Origin: Caldifarciminota bacterium
GTDB lineage: Bacteria > Hydrothermota > Tepidihabitantia > Tepidihabitantales > DTDR01
Assembly (NCBI GenBank): GCA_025060715.1
Contig: JANXBG010000008.1
Location: 1 to 57,571 of the forward strand
DNA: 57,571 nucleotides
Direction: 5' to 3'
Shown: one piece after another, positions 16,479 through 26,281 of the stretch
How positions within the stretch are numbered: position 1 is the first letter of the stretch
Layout of the letters: the number at the start of each line of letters is the position of its first letter
Notes under the pieces: generated by a model
Databases searched by the model: none
The model's input: only the letters and a program-made list of their open reading frames with translations
What the model was told of the DNA's origin: nothing
Translations under genes and position numbers: made by a program

Positions 16479-18671
16479 ATGAAAAGAAACTATTTTCTTG
16501 TTTTCTTGTGGTTACCAATATATTTATTTTCTTATCAATTAAACCCTGATTATGCTCCTATTACTTCTTTTAAAAAAGCAGAAGAAACTTCTTATGATTA
16601 TAATGAATGGTTAACTTTTGCTCCTTTACCAACTACTCGGGCTCATCAGATGACTGCTTTTTGTGTAGTGGGTGGTGAGAAAAAATGGTATTCCTTTGGT
16701 GGTTTTCAAGTCTCGGGTGGAGCAGTTCAAAATATTGTTTTAGAATATGATGTAAGGACAAATACTTGGCAGGAAAGGGCACCTATGCCGACCGCTCGGG
16801 CTATTGGACGGGCTGCTTATGTTGGAAAAACAGGTAAAATCTATGTAATTGGTGGTTGTCAAACTTTTGGAACCGGTCTTAATGTGGTGGAAATTTATGA
16901 CCCTGCAACTAATAGCTGGACTACTGGAGCACCTATGCCAGTGGGTAATCATGATTTTGGAATTGGTGTCTGGCGAGATTCTTTAATCTATGTGATTGGG
17001 GGTGGAAATTGGAGCGCAACTTCTCCTCCGATTAATTCGGTATATTTATACAATCCCTTTACTAATTCTTGGTCCTCTTGCACACCTATGCCTCAACCTA
17101 TGGGAACACCGGGTGCTGGAATAATCGGAGATACAATTGTAGTATCTACGGGCTATCAATCTGCTGGTGCTACAAACATAACTTTTATTGGCACTATTAA
17201 TCCTGAAAATCCAACCCAAATAACATGGACAACAGGTCCCTCTTGCCCGGGCACGATAAGATATCGGACAATTTGTGGGGTTTATAATGATGAACTTTTT
17301 TTAGTTGGTGGTAACACTGCGGCAGGTATAACTGCTGAAACCCGCTCTTATAATCCGAGAACAAATACCTGGTCTCAATGGGCAAATAAACCAACCGCTG
17401 TCTCCAATGTTTATGGAATTGCTGTTGACCCAGCAGGTATGCTTTATGTGGCTGGTGGATATAATGGCACAACTTATGTAACTGCCCACGAAGGACTTGA
17501 TTTAAGACAATTTAATCATGATGTGGGAGTAATAAGAATATTACCTTCTTTAAGAATCAGACCAAATATTGAAACTCCTTTTATTGGTGTTGTAAAAAAT
17601 TTTGGTTTAAATCCCGAAACATTCACAACTACTTGTTTGGTTTATGATTCAATCGGTGATACCTTACTTATCCAAAAAGATACCACAATCTCTTTATCAA
17701 GAGGAGATACTTTGGCAATTGAATTTGGCAGAATAACTCCCTCGGTAGGAAGAGTTTATAAGATTACAGTGTATACTGTTTTAACCGGTGATGAGGATCC
17801 AACAAATGATACTATGAGAACAAGGGTTGAAGTGAAGGTAGGAAGTGAACCTTGTGGTTTTGGTTATATTTATGAATCGACTCAAGAACCGGATACAGTT
17901 AGGTTTCTCTGGATTGACCCAACCGCTGGCACACCGATAACCGGTTGGTATCCAAACGCCGATGATGGATATGTCCAAAGAACATTGCCATTCCCATTTA
18001 GATATTATGGACAAACATTTAACACAATCTATGTTTCTACCAATGGCTTCTTATCAGACTCAGCAGCCTATGCTTTTAGTAATACTGGATTTCCAACAGC
18101 AATTAGAAATCATATTTGCGGTTGGTGGGATGACCTTGATTTAAGCACATCAGGAACTGTTTATCAATATAATGACCCACAAGGAAATTTTGTTGTCTTT
18201 GCCTGGGTAAATGTTCCAAGATATAATGCTCCTTCTGAAGTTCAGACTTTTCAAATTGTTCTTTATCGTAACGGAGTGATCAGATATAATTATTTAAGTA
18301 TGACCGGAACTTTAAATTCTAACACAGTTGGTATTCAAGGAATTTATGGTGCTAATCGCTGGTATCATCAATATGTATATAATGGTCAACCTTCTAATCA
18401 TATTGTTGATGATTCGGTTTCTATTATTTTCTATTATCCTCCTTATTTAAATATTTGTGAAGAGAAATATGAAAAAGTTATTAAAATGATTTACTCCTTA
18501 CCAAATGGAAAGGGAAATTGCGAAATCTATAATCTCAACGGACAACTTATAAAGAGATTCTCTTTAGAAGATAAAAAAGCCCATCAAAAAGAGTTGAGAA
18601 AGGGGATTTATTTCTTGAAAGTAAAGAGAGAAAAATCTATTGAAAACTACAAACTGATTATTACCCAGTAA
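16479..18671 (+). CDS. Secreted Kelch-repeat protein with type IX-like sorting domain
   Basis: 730 residues. A signal peptide occupies residues 1-18. Residues about 65-340 contain Kelch repeats (paired Gly and Tyr...Trp, as in YDVRTNTW, YDPATNSW, YNPFTNSW and YNPRTNTW) forming a propeller. Residues about 343-455 are a CARDB-like beta domain (HDVGVIRI, VVKNFGL). Residues 455-650 are a second beta domain with PFPFRYYGQTFNTIYVSTNGFLS, as in nidogen-like extracellular modules. The last 75 residues (GNCEIYNLNGQLIKRF, KGIYFLKV) match a type IX secretion C-terminal sorting domain. It is predicted to be secreted and surface-attached. The gene stands alone with its own promoter and terminator. Confidence 0.88.
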   Translation: MKRNYFLVFLWLPIYLFSYQLNPDYAPITSFKKAEETSYDYNEWLTFAPLPTTRAHQMTAFCVVGGEKKWYSFGGFQVSGGAVQNIVLEYDVRTNTWQERAPMPTARAIGRAAYVGKTGKIYVIGGCQTFGTGLNVVEIYDPATNSWTTGAPMPVGNHDFGIGVWRDSLIYVIGGGNWSATSPPINSVYLYNPFTNSWSSCTPMPQPMGTPGAGIIGDTIVVSTGYQSAGATNITFIGTINPENPTQITWTTGPSCPGTIRYRTICGVYNDELFLVGGNTAAGITAETRSYNPRTNTWSQWANKPTAVSNVYGIAVDPAGMLYVAGGYNGTTYVTAHEGLDLRQFNHDVGVIRILPSLRIRPNIETPFIGVVKNFGLNPETFTTTCLVYDSIGDTLLIQKDTTISLSRGDTLAIEFGRITPSVGRVYKITVYTVLTGDEDPTNDTMRTRVEVKVGSEPCGFGYIYESTQEPDTVRFLWIDPTAGTPITGWYPNADDGYVQRTLPFPFRYYGQTFNTIYVSTNGFLSDSAAYAFSNTGFPTAIRNHICGWWDDLDLSTSGTVYQYNDPQGNFVVFAWVNVPRYNAPSEVQTFQIVLYRNGVIRYNYLSMTGTLNSNTVGIQGIYGANRWYHQYVYNGQPSNHIVDDSVSIIFYYPPYLNICEEKYEKVIKMIYSLPNGKGNCEIYNLNGQLIKRFSLEDKKAHQKELRKGIYFLKVKREKSIENYKLIITQ

Positions 18672-18681
18672 TAAAAAAGGA

Positions 18682-18718
18682 AGCCCGCCCTCGATTATTT
18701 CTTTAAAGAGGGCGGGCT
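18682..18718. terminator. Bidirectional intrinsic terminator
   Basis: An 11-bp perfect stem (AGCCCGCCCTC at 18682-18692, GAGGGCGGGCT at 18708-18718) with a 15-base loop. It is followed by CTTTTTATT on the plus strand and, read in reverse, by CCTTTTTTAT on the minus strand. It serves both the Kelch gene and cdd; the cdd stop codon lies inside the loop. Confidence 0.9.
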
Positions 18719-19087
18719 AAAACTTTTTATTAAATTTTTTAATCTTTCTTTTTTTATTTTTCCTTCATTATTTATTAAAATTATCTCTAAATCTCTTTCA
18801 AATTCCTTTAAAACTTGTAAACAAGCACCGCAAGGATAAGTAAAATCTTTTGTGGGTGTATAAATTATTAGCTTTTGAAAAGACTTTTCTCCTTCACTTA
18901 TTGCCTTAAAAACTGCTACCCTTTCTGCGCAAATAGTTAATGAGAAAGAAACATTCTCAATATTCACACCTGAATAGATATTGTTTTTAGTAATTAATAA
19001 AGTAGCCACTGGAAATTGGGAATAAGGAGAATAACTATTTTTTACAATCTTTTTTAACAAATCAATATATTTTTTAATTTGTTTCAT
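18695..19087 (-). CDS. cdd: Cytidine deaminase
   Basis: 130 residues, the size of tetrameric bacterial Cdd. It deaminates cytidine and deoxycytidine in pyrimidine salvage. The zinc site is complete: TICAERVAVFKAI (Cys ligand and catalytic Glu) and PCGACLQVL (two Cys ligands). VNIENVSF is the nucleoside-binding segment. The last eight codons form one arm of the terminator hairpin. It overlaps the upstream DUF72 gene by 14 bases. Confidence 0.95.
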   Translation of the reverse strand: MKQIKKYIDLLKKIVKNSYSPYSQFPVATLLITKNNIYSGVNIENVSFSLTICAERVAVFKAISEGEKSFQKLIIYTPTKDFTYPCGACLQVLKEFERDLEIILINNEGKIKKERLKNLIKSFSPPSLKK

Positions 19088-19775
19088 AATTCTTTAATAT
19101 CTTTTTAAATAATTTAGCATTTTTTAACATTGCGTGATTATTATTAAAAAAAGCATATATCTTTTTAGGTTTTTCTAAAATTATTTTTTTAGCAATTTCT
19201 TTCAATTCTTTTTCAGAATAATCATAGGTATACCAAATATCTTTTCCGTGAAATCTCATATAGATATAATCATTAGTTTTTACAATAACTTCGCCAAAAT
19301 TTGGAGCATCAATAGAAACCCAGGTTATTCCTTTACTTTCTGCCCATTTATAATACTCTTCTTTAAACCATTTTTCATTTCTTACCTCCAAGGCAAATCT
19401 TTCCTTTAAGTTTGTATAATCAATAAATTTTTCTAATTTATTAATACTTTTGGGTGTAAAATTTGGCGGTAATTGAAAAAGATAAAAATCAATATAATTA
19501 TCTAAGATTTTGAAAAGATTTATAAACCTTTCATAAAAAGGATAAGCCTCTTCATTTAATTTAAAACGATGAGTAATCATTTGAGAAACTTTAATTGCCC
19601 ATCTCAAACTTTTACCTTTGTTTGCCCAACTTTTAACTTGATTAGGGAAAGGAAAACGATAAAAAGAAACATTTAATTCAACAGCATTTAATTTAGAATA
19701 TTTAAGATACCAATCAAAAGTGCCTTCTAAATTCCAATCATAATACCAACCAGAAGTGCCAACATAAATTTCCAT
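19074..19775 (-). CDS. DUF72 (YecE-like) family protein
   Basis: 233 residues. The N-terminus MEIYVGTSGWYYDWNLEGTF, then LNAVELNVSFYRFP and WAIKVSQMITHRFKLN, are diagnostic of DUF72, a TIM-barrel family. Later motifs are FALEVRNEKWF, SIDAPNF, YMRFHGKD and AFFNNNH. The biochemical role of the family is not established; conserved acidic and His residues suggest an enzyme. It is the first gene of a two-gene operon with cdd and has no SD. Confidence 0.88.
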   Translation of the reverse strand: MEIYVGTSGWYYDWNLEGTFDWYLKYSKLNAVELNVSFYRFPFPNQVKSWANKGKSLRWAIKVSQMITHRFKLNEEAYPFYERFINLFKILDNYIDFYLFQLPPNFTPKSINKLEKFIDYTNLKERFALEVRNEKWFKEEYYKWAESKGITWVSIDAPNFGEVIVKTNDYIYMRFHGKDIWYTYDYSEKELKEIAKKIILEKPKKIYAFFNNNHAMLKNAKLFKKILKNYETN

Positions 19776-19782
19776 TTAACTA

Positions 19783-19811
19783 ATATTAATTAAAGTTAGA
19801 AATTTTTTCAA
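19783..19811 (-). promoter_or_regulatory. Leaderless-type promoter of DUF72-cdd
   Basis: Minus-strand TTGAAA (19811-19806), 17 bases, TAATAT (19788-19783), ending 7 bases before the ATG. There is no SD in the gap. Confidence 0.5.
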
Positions 19812-20528
19812 AATAATACTGTCTATTAATCTCCTGGAATCTATTTTAACACCAATTTATTTATAGAAGTCCAAAAAGATAAGTTCTTAAGAAGGCATAT
19901 TAAATGGTTTGGATAAAAGAGAATTATTGTAATTTAACGACAAGTGTAAGAAGAATAGATGCTTATGTTTTGCTGCCTCTAGCCTCAGAAATCTTTGTGG
20001 AACGAAAATTATTTATTTTTTAATTAGTAATTTTTTTACTTATCTTCATTGCCTTTATCCGGTCAACTTTATTATTTTCATTATGGTTATTTATTGAGAA
20101 TTGTCGATTGGAAATTTTTAATACCTTTAATCCTTTCTATTTATTAGAATTATGTTTATGTCTAGAAAATCTAATATTTAAATGAACCATCTTTATTAGC
20201 TAATAAGACAAATATAAACTAAAACCTTATTTTAATAAAAATCCAATTACTATACCATATACTATACAGTCCCCTTCTCTATAGAAAATAAACCTCTCTT
20301 GTGTTATTAATGTGATATTAAGAAAACATCTAAAAGAATTACTTATTTATTTTTTTATTTATTTTTTAACAAAAGAATAAATAACTTCCTTAACACCTCC
20401 TTTTTCTCAATCCATTTCTTTAAATTTAATGCCTTCATTTTTTATACAGTTCTGTTCTGTATATAATATAATAACGAAAAAAGGGCTCTAAAGGTTACGA
20501 TATTTTTTAATATTAAAGGTATTCAAAA
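19812..20528. other. Gene-free AT-rich stretch before the tRNA
   Basis: About 720 bases. It holds a 39-codon frame at 19904-20023 without an SD or recognisable similarity, which I do not call a gene, and the palindrome at 20443-20463 next to a TATAAT. Nothing else is seen. Confidence 0.6.
20443..20463. promoter_or_regulatory. Palindrome overlapping a possible -10 box
   Basis: TATACAG (20443-20449) and CTGTATA (20457-20463) form a perfect 7-bp inverted repeat with a 7-base centre. It runs into TATAAT at 20462-20467. It could be an operator on a second upstream promoter for the tRNA-tig operon. No good -35 accompanies it. Confidence 0.3.
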
Positions 20529-20557
20529 TTGACTTTAATTTTATTTTAAATTATAAT
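20529..20557 (+). promoter_or_regulatory. Promoter of tRNA-Leu and the tig-clp operon
   Basis: TTGACT (20529-20534), 17 bases, perfect TATAAT (20552-20557). The predicted start near 20564 lies 2-3 bases before the mature tRNA 5' end. Confidence 0.75.
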
Positions 20558-20566
20558 ATTTTAACT

Positions 20567-20648
20567 GCGAGGATGGCGGAACTGGCAGACGCGCTGGATT
20601 TAGGATCCAGTCCCGTAAGGGGTGGGGGTTCAACTCCCCCTCCTCGCA
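20567..20648 (+). tRNA. tRNA-Leu (anticodon UAG)
   Basis: An 82-base class II cloverleaf. The acceptor GCGAGGA pairs with TCCTCGC; the anticodon arm is CTGGA-TTTAGGA-TCCAG with TAG at the anticodon. A long variable arm (CCC-GTAA-GGG) and the T arm GGGGG-TTCAACT-CCCCC follow. The discriminator is A and CCA is not encoded. Nearly all stem pairs are G:C in an AT-rich genome, which suggests growth at high temperature. Confidence 0.97.
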
Positions 20649-20666
20649 TAAAAAAGGAGTTAAAAA

Positions 20667-21848
20667 TTGAATGTATCAATAATTAACAAAAATGAATATT
20701 TAAAAGAAGCAAGTATTGTTGTAGAAAAAGAAATTGTAGAAAAAAAGATTGATGAAATATTAGAATTTTATAAAGATAAAATTGCTATCCCGGGTTTTCG
20801 GATTGGTAAAGCGCCAAAAGAAATTATTTATAAAAAATTAAAAAAAGGAATTGATGAATTAGTTATTGAAAAATTAATCAACGAATATTACGAAAATTTA
20901 ATAAAAGAAAAGGATTGGCAGGTCGTGGGAGAAGTAAAAATTACTGAATATGAACTAACCCCAGAGAAAGAGTTAAAATTTACTATTCTTTTGGAAATAA
21001 TCCCTGATTTTCCATTAAAAGAATATAAAGAAATTCCTATTAAAAAATTTGAAATTACTGGTTTTGATGAAGAATTTGAAAAAAGGGTGAGAGCCTTACA
21101 AGAAAAATGTGCTACTTATACCGAATTGGATAGACCAGCAAAAGAGGGAGATTTTCTTTTAATTGATTACTCCTTATTAGATGAAAATAATAATTTATTA
21201 GAGAAAAGAGAAAATCTTTTAATAAAAATTGGAGATGAGAAAAACCATCCCGAATTAAATAAAAATTTAATTGGTGTTGAAGCAGGAAAAGAAGTTTTAA
21301 TAAGGATAAATAATAATCAATATAAAATTTTCATTCGTTCTGTAAGAGAACAACATCTTCCAGAAATCAATGAGGAATTTGCCAAGGCCCTTGGTTTTGA
21401 AAGTCTGAAGGCTTTAAAAGAAGAGATTGAAAACGAAATTAATGAAGAAAGAGAAAAACTTTTAGAAGAAAATAATAAAAAAGAAGTGATTAATTATTTG
21501 CTCAACAATTATGAATTTCAACCACCTCCATCGCTGGTAAAAGAAAAATTCCAATTTTTTTTAAATAATTTAAATAAAAAAGAAGAAGATTTAACAGAAG
21601 AGCTTAAAAAGAGACTTTTAGAAGAAGCAGAAAAACAAGCAAAATTAAGTTGTCTTTTATTAAAAATTGCCAAAAAGGAAAATATTGAAGTTAATGAAGA
21701 AGAATTAGAAGAAAGTTTAAATCAGTTTGAAAATATTGAAGAAAATGAAATTTCTTTATTAAAAAAGAGTAATCTCCTTAAAAGGATGATTTTAGAGGAG
21801 AAGGTTTTAAAATTTTTAGTAGAAAAGGCAAAAATAATTGAGGATTAA
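20667..21848 (+). CDS. tig: Trigger factor
   Basis: 393 residues, shorter than the usual 430. It is a ribosome-bound chaperone for nascent chains. The ribosome-docking motif GFRIGKAP is near residue 40. A reduced FKBP-like domain follows at about 145-230 ([17 protein letters not shown]), then a long helical C-terminal region. The start is TTG at 20667, fixed by AGGAG at 20655-20659; the ATG four bases on is out of frame. It follows tRNA-Leu by 18 bases and precedes clpP, the common tig-clpP-clpX order. Confidence 0.95.
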   Translation: MNVSIINKNEYLKEASIVVEKEIVEKKIDEILEFYKDKIAIPGFRIGKAPKEIIYKKLKKGIDELVIEKLINEYYENLIKEKDWQVVGEVKITEYELTPEKELKFTILLEIIPDFPLKEYKEIPIKKFEITGFDEEFEKRVRALQEKCATYTELDRPAKEGDFLLIDYSLLDENNNLLEKRENLLIKIGDEKNHPELNKNLIGVEAGKEVLIRINNNQYKIFIRSVREQHLPEINEEFAKALGFESLKALKEEIENEINEEREKLLEENNKKEVINYLLNNYEFQPPPSLVKEKFQFFLNNLNKKEEDLTEELKKRLLEEAEKQAKLSCLLLKIAKKENIEVNEEELEESLNQFENIEENEISLLKKSNLLKRMILEEKVLKFLVEKAKIIED

Positions 21849-21862
21849 AGGGAGGATGGAAA

Positions 21863-22446
21863 ATGTATGTGCCAATTGTGATTGAACAAACAGCCCGTGG
21901 AGAAAGGGCCTACGATATTTATTCCCGACTATTAAAAGAAAGAATTGTCTTCTTAGGTTCACCAGTTGACGATAATGTTGCCAATTTAATCATTGCCCAA
22001 CTTCTTTTTTTAGAAGCTGAAGATCCGGATAAGGATATTTATCTTTATATTAATTCTCCCGGTGGTTATGTTTCTTCAGGTTTGGCAATTTATGATACGA
22101 TGCAATATATTAAACCAAATGTAGTAACTATTTGTATGGGTTTAGCCGCTAGCATTGCTGCCTTATTATTAGCCGCTGGGACGAAGGGAAAAAGATACGC
22201 TTTGCCCAATTCTCGGATTATGATTCATCAACCTGAAATCCATGGCCTTTCGGGTCAAGCAACTGATATTATTATCCACGCTAAAGAAATTACTCGTTTA
22301 AAGGATCGTCTTAATACTATTTTGTCTATTCATACCGGTCAACCGAAAGAAAAAATTGAAAAGGATTCTGACAGAAATTTTTTTATGGCACCCGAAGAAG
22401 CAAAAGAATACGGCATAATTGACGAAATAATTGTAAAAAGAAAATA

Positions 22447-22447
<1 letters not shown>
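21863..22447 (+). CDS. clpP: ATP-dependent Clp protease proteolytic subunit
   Basis: 194 residues behind GGGAGG. It is the serine peptidase of the tetradecameric ClpP barrel. The catalytic triad is visible: Ser97 (GLAASIAA), His122 (MIHQPEIHG) and Asp170 (KDSDRNFFM). The handle region and the N-terminal [22 protein letters not shown] are standard. Its stop overlaps clpX as TAATG, so the protease and its unfoldase are coupled. Confidence 0.97.
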
Positions 22448-23673
<1,226 letters not shown>

Positions 23674-23676
23674 TTA

Positions 23677-24957
23677 ATGGTTTTTCTTATTTTCTTTTTA
23701 TTTTCTCAATCAAAAGAGTTAGAAATTTGGGCAAGAATTACTACCCAAGGGGTTAAAAGAAAAATCCCGATAACTATTGCTGATTTCAATATTGAAAAAG
23801 AATTAATTAATACCTATTTTTATTTTGCCAAAGAGATTAAAGAAATAATCACCAAAGATTTAGATTTTTCTTTATATTTTAAAATCTGCTATCCAGAAAG
23901 TAATAAGAGTTATTCGGCAGAAGAAAAAAAGATAGATTTTAAAAATTGGCGTAAAACCGGAGCGGATATTCTTATCTGTGGAGATATTTTTTTGAAGAAA
24001 AAAAGACCCTTTTTGAGAATTAGATTATATGAATTAAATATTCAAAAATTAATTACTAAAAGAGAATATGAATATTTTTCAGAAATAAATTTAAGACATT
24101 TTGCCCATAAAATAAGTGATGAAATAATTAAAATTTTAACAGGAAATGATGGAATCTCTCAAACAAAAATTGCCTTTCTTATCAAAAGTGGTAAAGGAAA
24201 AGAAATAATGGTGTGTGATTATGATGGTCATAATCTTCAAAAATTAACCAATGATGGTAAATTAAAACTCTCTCCTGAATGGTCAAAAAAGGAAGAAAAA
24301 ATTGTCTATTCTGCTTACGATAATGATATTTTAAAAATTTATCTTTATGATCTAAAAATTAAAAAAACAAAAATTTTATATGGAGAAAAGGGACTATCAG
24401 CTACCCCTACTTTTTCACCTGACGATAAATATATTGCTTTCTCATTTACTCAAAATGGTAATATGAATCTCTGTTTATTACCCTCCTTAGGAGGAAAGCC
24501 ACAAAAAATAACTTATGCTTCTTCTGTGGCTATTTCTCCTTCTTTTAGTCCTTCGGGTAAACAAATTGTGTTTTGCTCAGACCGTTCCGGTACGCCCCAA
24601 ATATATATTGTAAATATTGATGGAACAAATTTAACAAGATTAACTTACGAAGGAAACTATAATACCTCTCCTAATTGGTCTCCTAAAGGTGATCTAATTG
24701 TTTATGTGAGCAGAACAAAAAATAATAAAAATCAGATTTTTTTAACTGATATAAATGGCTCTTTTGTAAAACAGCTTACCTTTGAAGGCAATAATGAAGA
24801 CCCTTACTTCTCCCCTGATGGACTTCATATCGTTTTTGCTTCTGACCGCACAGGTTCTTGGGAGATATACACAATGCACTATGATGGTTCTAATCAAAGA
24901 AAAATAACTAATCTAGGGAATGCTACTTCTCCTGCCTGGTCACCGATTTATAAATAA
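23677..24957 (+). CDS. TolB-like periplasmic beta-propeller protein
   Basis: 426 residues. A very short signal (MVFLIFFLFSQ) is followed by an N-terminal alpha/beta domain of about 160 residues, then WD40-like PD40 repeats: FSPDDKYIAFSF, FSPSGKQIVFCSDRSG, WSPKGDLIVYVSR, FSPDGLHIVFASDRTG and WSPIYK. This is the TolB layout, in which the propeller links the Tol-Pal envelope system. No other tol gene is nearby. An in-frame stop two codons upstream rules out a longer N-terminus. It follows clpX by 3 bases and nearly abuts convergent prfB. Confidence 0.85.
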   Translation: MVFLIFFLFSQSKELEIWARITTQGVKRKIPITIADFNIEKELINTYFYFAKEIKEIITKDLDFSLYFKICYPESNKSYSAEEKKIDFKNWRKTGADILICGDIFLKKKRPFLRIRLYELNIQKLITKREYEYFSEINLRHFAHKISDEIIKILTGNDGISQTKIAFLIKSGKGKEIMVCDYDGHNLQKLTNDGKLKLSPEWSKKEEKIVYSAYDNDILKIYLYDLKIKKTKILYGEKGLSATPTFSPDDKYIAFSFTQNGNMNLCLLPSLGGKPQKITYASSVAISPSFSPSGKQIVFCSDRSGTPQIYIVNIDGTNLTRLTYEGNYNTSPNWSPKGDLIVYVSRTKNNKNQIFLTDINGSFVKQLTFEGNNEDPYFSPDGLHIVFASDRTGSWEIYTMHYDGSNQRKITNLGNATSPAWSPIYK

Positions 24958-24963
24958 GGAATT

Positions 24964-26053
24964 TTAAGATTTTTCTTTTTGGGTTAAATAGGCAAAAATG
25001 AAATCGTCTAATTCACCATTTAAAACTGCTTCAACATCTGTGGTTTCATAATTTGTTCGGTGGTCTTTTACTAATTGATAAGGAAATAAAATGTAGGAAC
25101 GGATTTGATATCCCCAAGCAATTTCAGTTTTTTTCTCTTCATATTTTTTTAACTCTTCTTTTTTCTTTTCTTCATAATATTTATATAACTTTATCTTCAA
25201 AATTTTTAAGGCATTTTTTTTATTTAAAAATTGAGAACGTTCATTTTGACAACTTACTGTAATTCCGGTTGGTAGGTGAGTAATTCTCACTGCTGTCGCT
25301 ACTTTGTTAACATGCTGACCACCGTGGCCCGAAGCCCGAAAAGTTTCAATTTTTAAATCCTTCTCATCAATTTTAACTTCCACATCTTCAATTTCGGGAT
25401 AAACAAAAACGGAGGCAAAAGAGGTATGCCTTCGACGATTAGCATCAAAAGGAGAAATTCTTACCAATCGATGAACTCCTATCTCCGATTTTAAAAAACC
25501 ATAAGCATTAGGTGAAGTTATTTCAATAACCGCCTCTTTTATCCCAGCTTCTTCATTAGGTTTTAAATCTAATATTTCGTATTTAAAATTTCTTTTTTCA
25601 AAAAATTTTAAATACATTCTTAAAAGCATCTCTGCCCAATCACAAGATTCAACACCGCCGGCCCCAGGATGAATAGTTAAAATTGCTCCCTTTTTATCTA
25701 TTTCTTCTTTAAAAAGAGAAGTAATTTCTATATCCTTTAACCGTTTTTCTACCACCAAAATATTCTTATTAATCTCTTCAACTTCTTTACTATCTTCCGA
25801 AAATAGATCACTTATTTCTTCCAAATCTAATATTTCTTTTTTTAAAGAAAAAAATTCTTCTAAGTTCTTTTTAAGGCTACTAATCCTTTGATTAATTTCC
25901 TGAATTCTTTTAGCGTCTAAAAAGACTTGTGGTTTATTTAGCTCCTCTTGGAGGGTAATTAATTCCTTCTCTTTTTTTGGGATTTCAAAGAAAATTCTCT
26001 AAGAAATAAATTTTTTCCTTTAATTCTTCAATTTTTTTCTTATTTATTTTCAT
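24964..26053 (-). CDS. prfB: Peptide chain release factor 2, with programmed +1 frameshift
   Basis: Translation starts at the ATG at 26053, reads 22 codons to CTT TGA (25990-25985), shifts +1 by skipping 25987, and continues from GAA at 25986 to the stop at 24964. The joined protein is 362 residues, matching normal RF2 (about 365). Features are [12 protein letters not shown] (the GGQ that triggers hydrolysis) and [15 protein letters not shown] (the SPF that reads UGA/UAA). The zero-frame peptide ends at UGA, so RF2 can regulate its own synthesis. The start overlaps rpmE by 14 bases. A reading from the internal ATG at 25824 would drop 76 residues and is not the true start. Confidence 0.93.
25984..25990 (-). 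promoter_or_regulatory. prfB recoding site CTT-TGA-A
   Basis: The slippery CUU followed by in-frame UGA is the conserved RF2 frameshift site. Here the base after UGA is A (usually C) and the upstream stimulator is only a weak AGAG within TTAGAGAATTTT, not AGGGGG. Confidence 0.88.
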
Positions 26054-26273
26054 TTTCTTCTTTTTCTTCTTTTATTTTTTTAGTATATTTCTTTCTATAC
26101 TTTTCTACTCTTCCAGCAGTATCAACAATTTTTTGCTTTCCGGTGTACAAAGGATGACAACGGGAACAAATCTCAACATTAATTTTTGATTTTGTTGAAC
26201 GGGTAATCACTGTATTTCCACAAGCACAAGTTATTACACACTCTCCATATTTAGGATGAATATCTTTCTTCAT
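26040..26273 (-). CDS. rpmE: Large ribosomal subunit protein bL31, zinc form
   Basis: 77 residues behind AGGAGG. The zinc-type cysteines are present in CVITCACGN and CSRCHP, followed by the conserved [21 protein letters not shown]. The C-terminal tail is lysine- and glutamate-rich. It lies between rho and prfB, an arrangement common in bacteria. Confidence 0.97.
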   Translation of the reverse strand: MKKDIHPKYGECVITCACGNTVITRSTKSKINVEICSRCHPLYTGKQKIVDTAGRVEKYRKKYTKKIKEEKEENENK

Positions 26274-26281
26274 TTTTCCTC

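Noticed and set aside
19904-20023. 39-codon plus-strand frame before the tRNA
   Set aside because: No SD, no promoter at leaderless distance and no recognisable similarity.
24964-25824. RF2 starting at the internal ATG at 25824
   Set aside because: It would lack the N-terminal domain; the frame continues upstream to a CUU-UGA frameshift site and a start at 26053, giving normal length.
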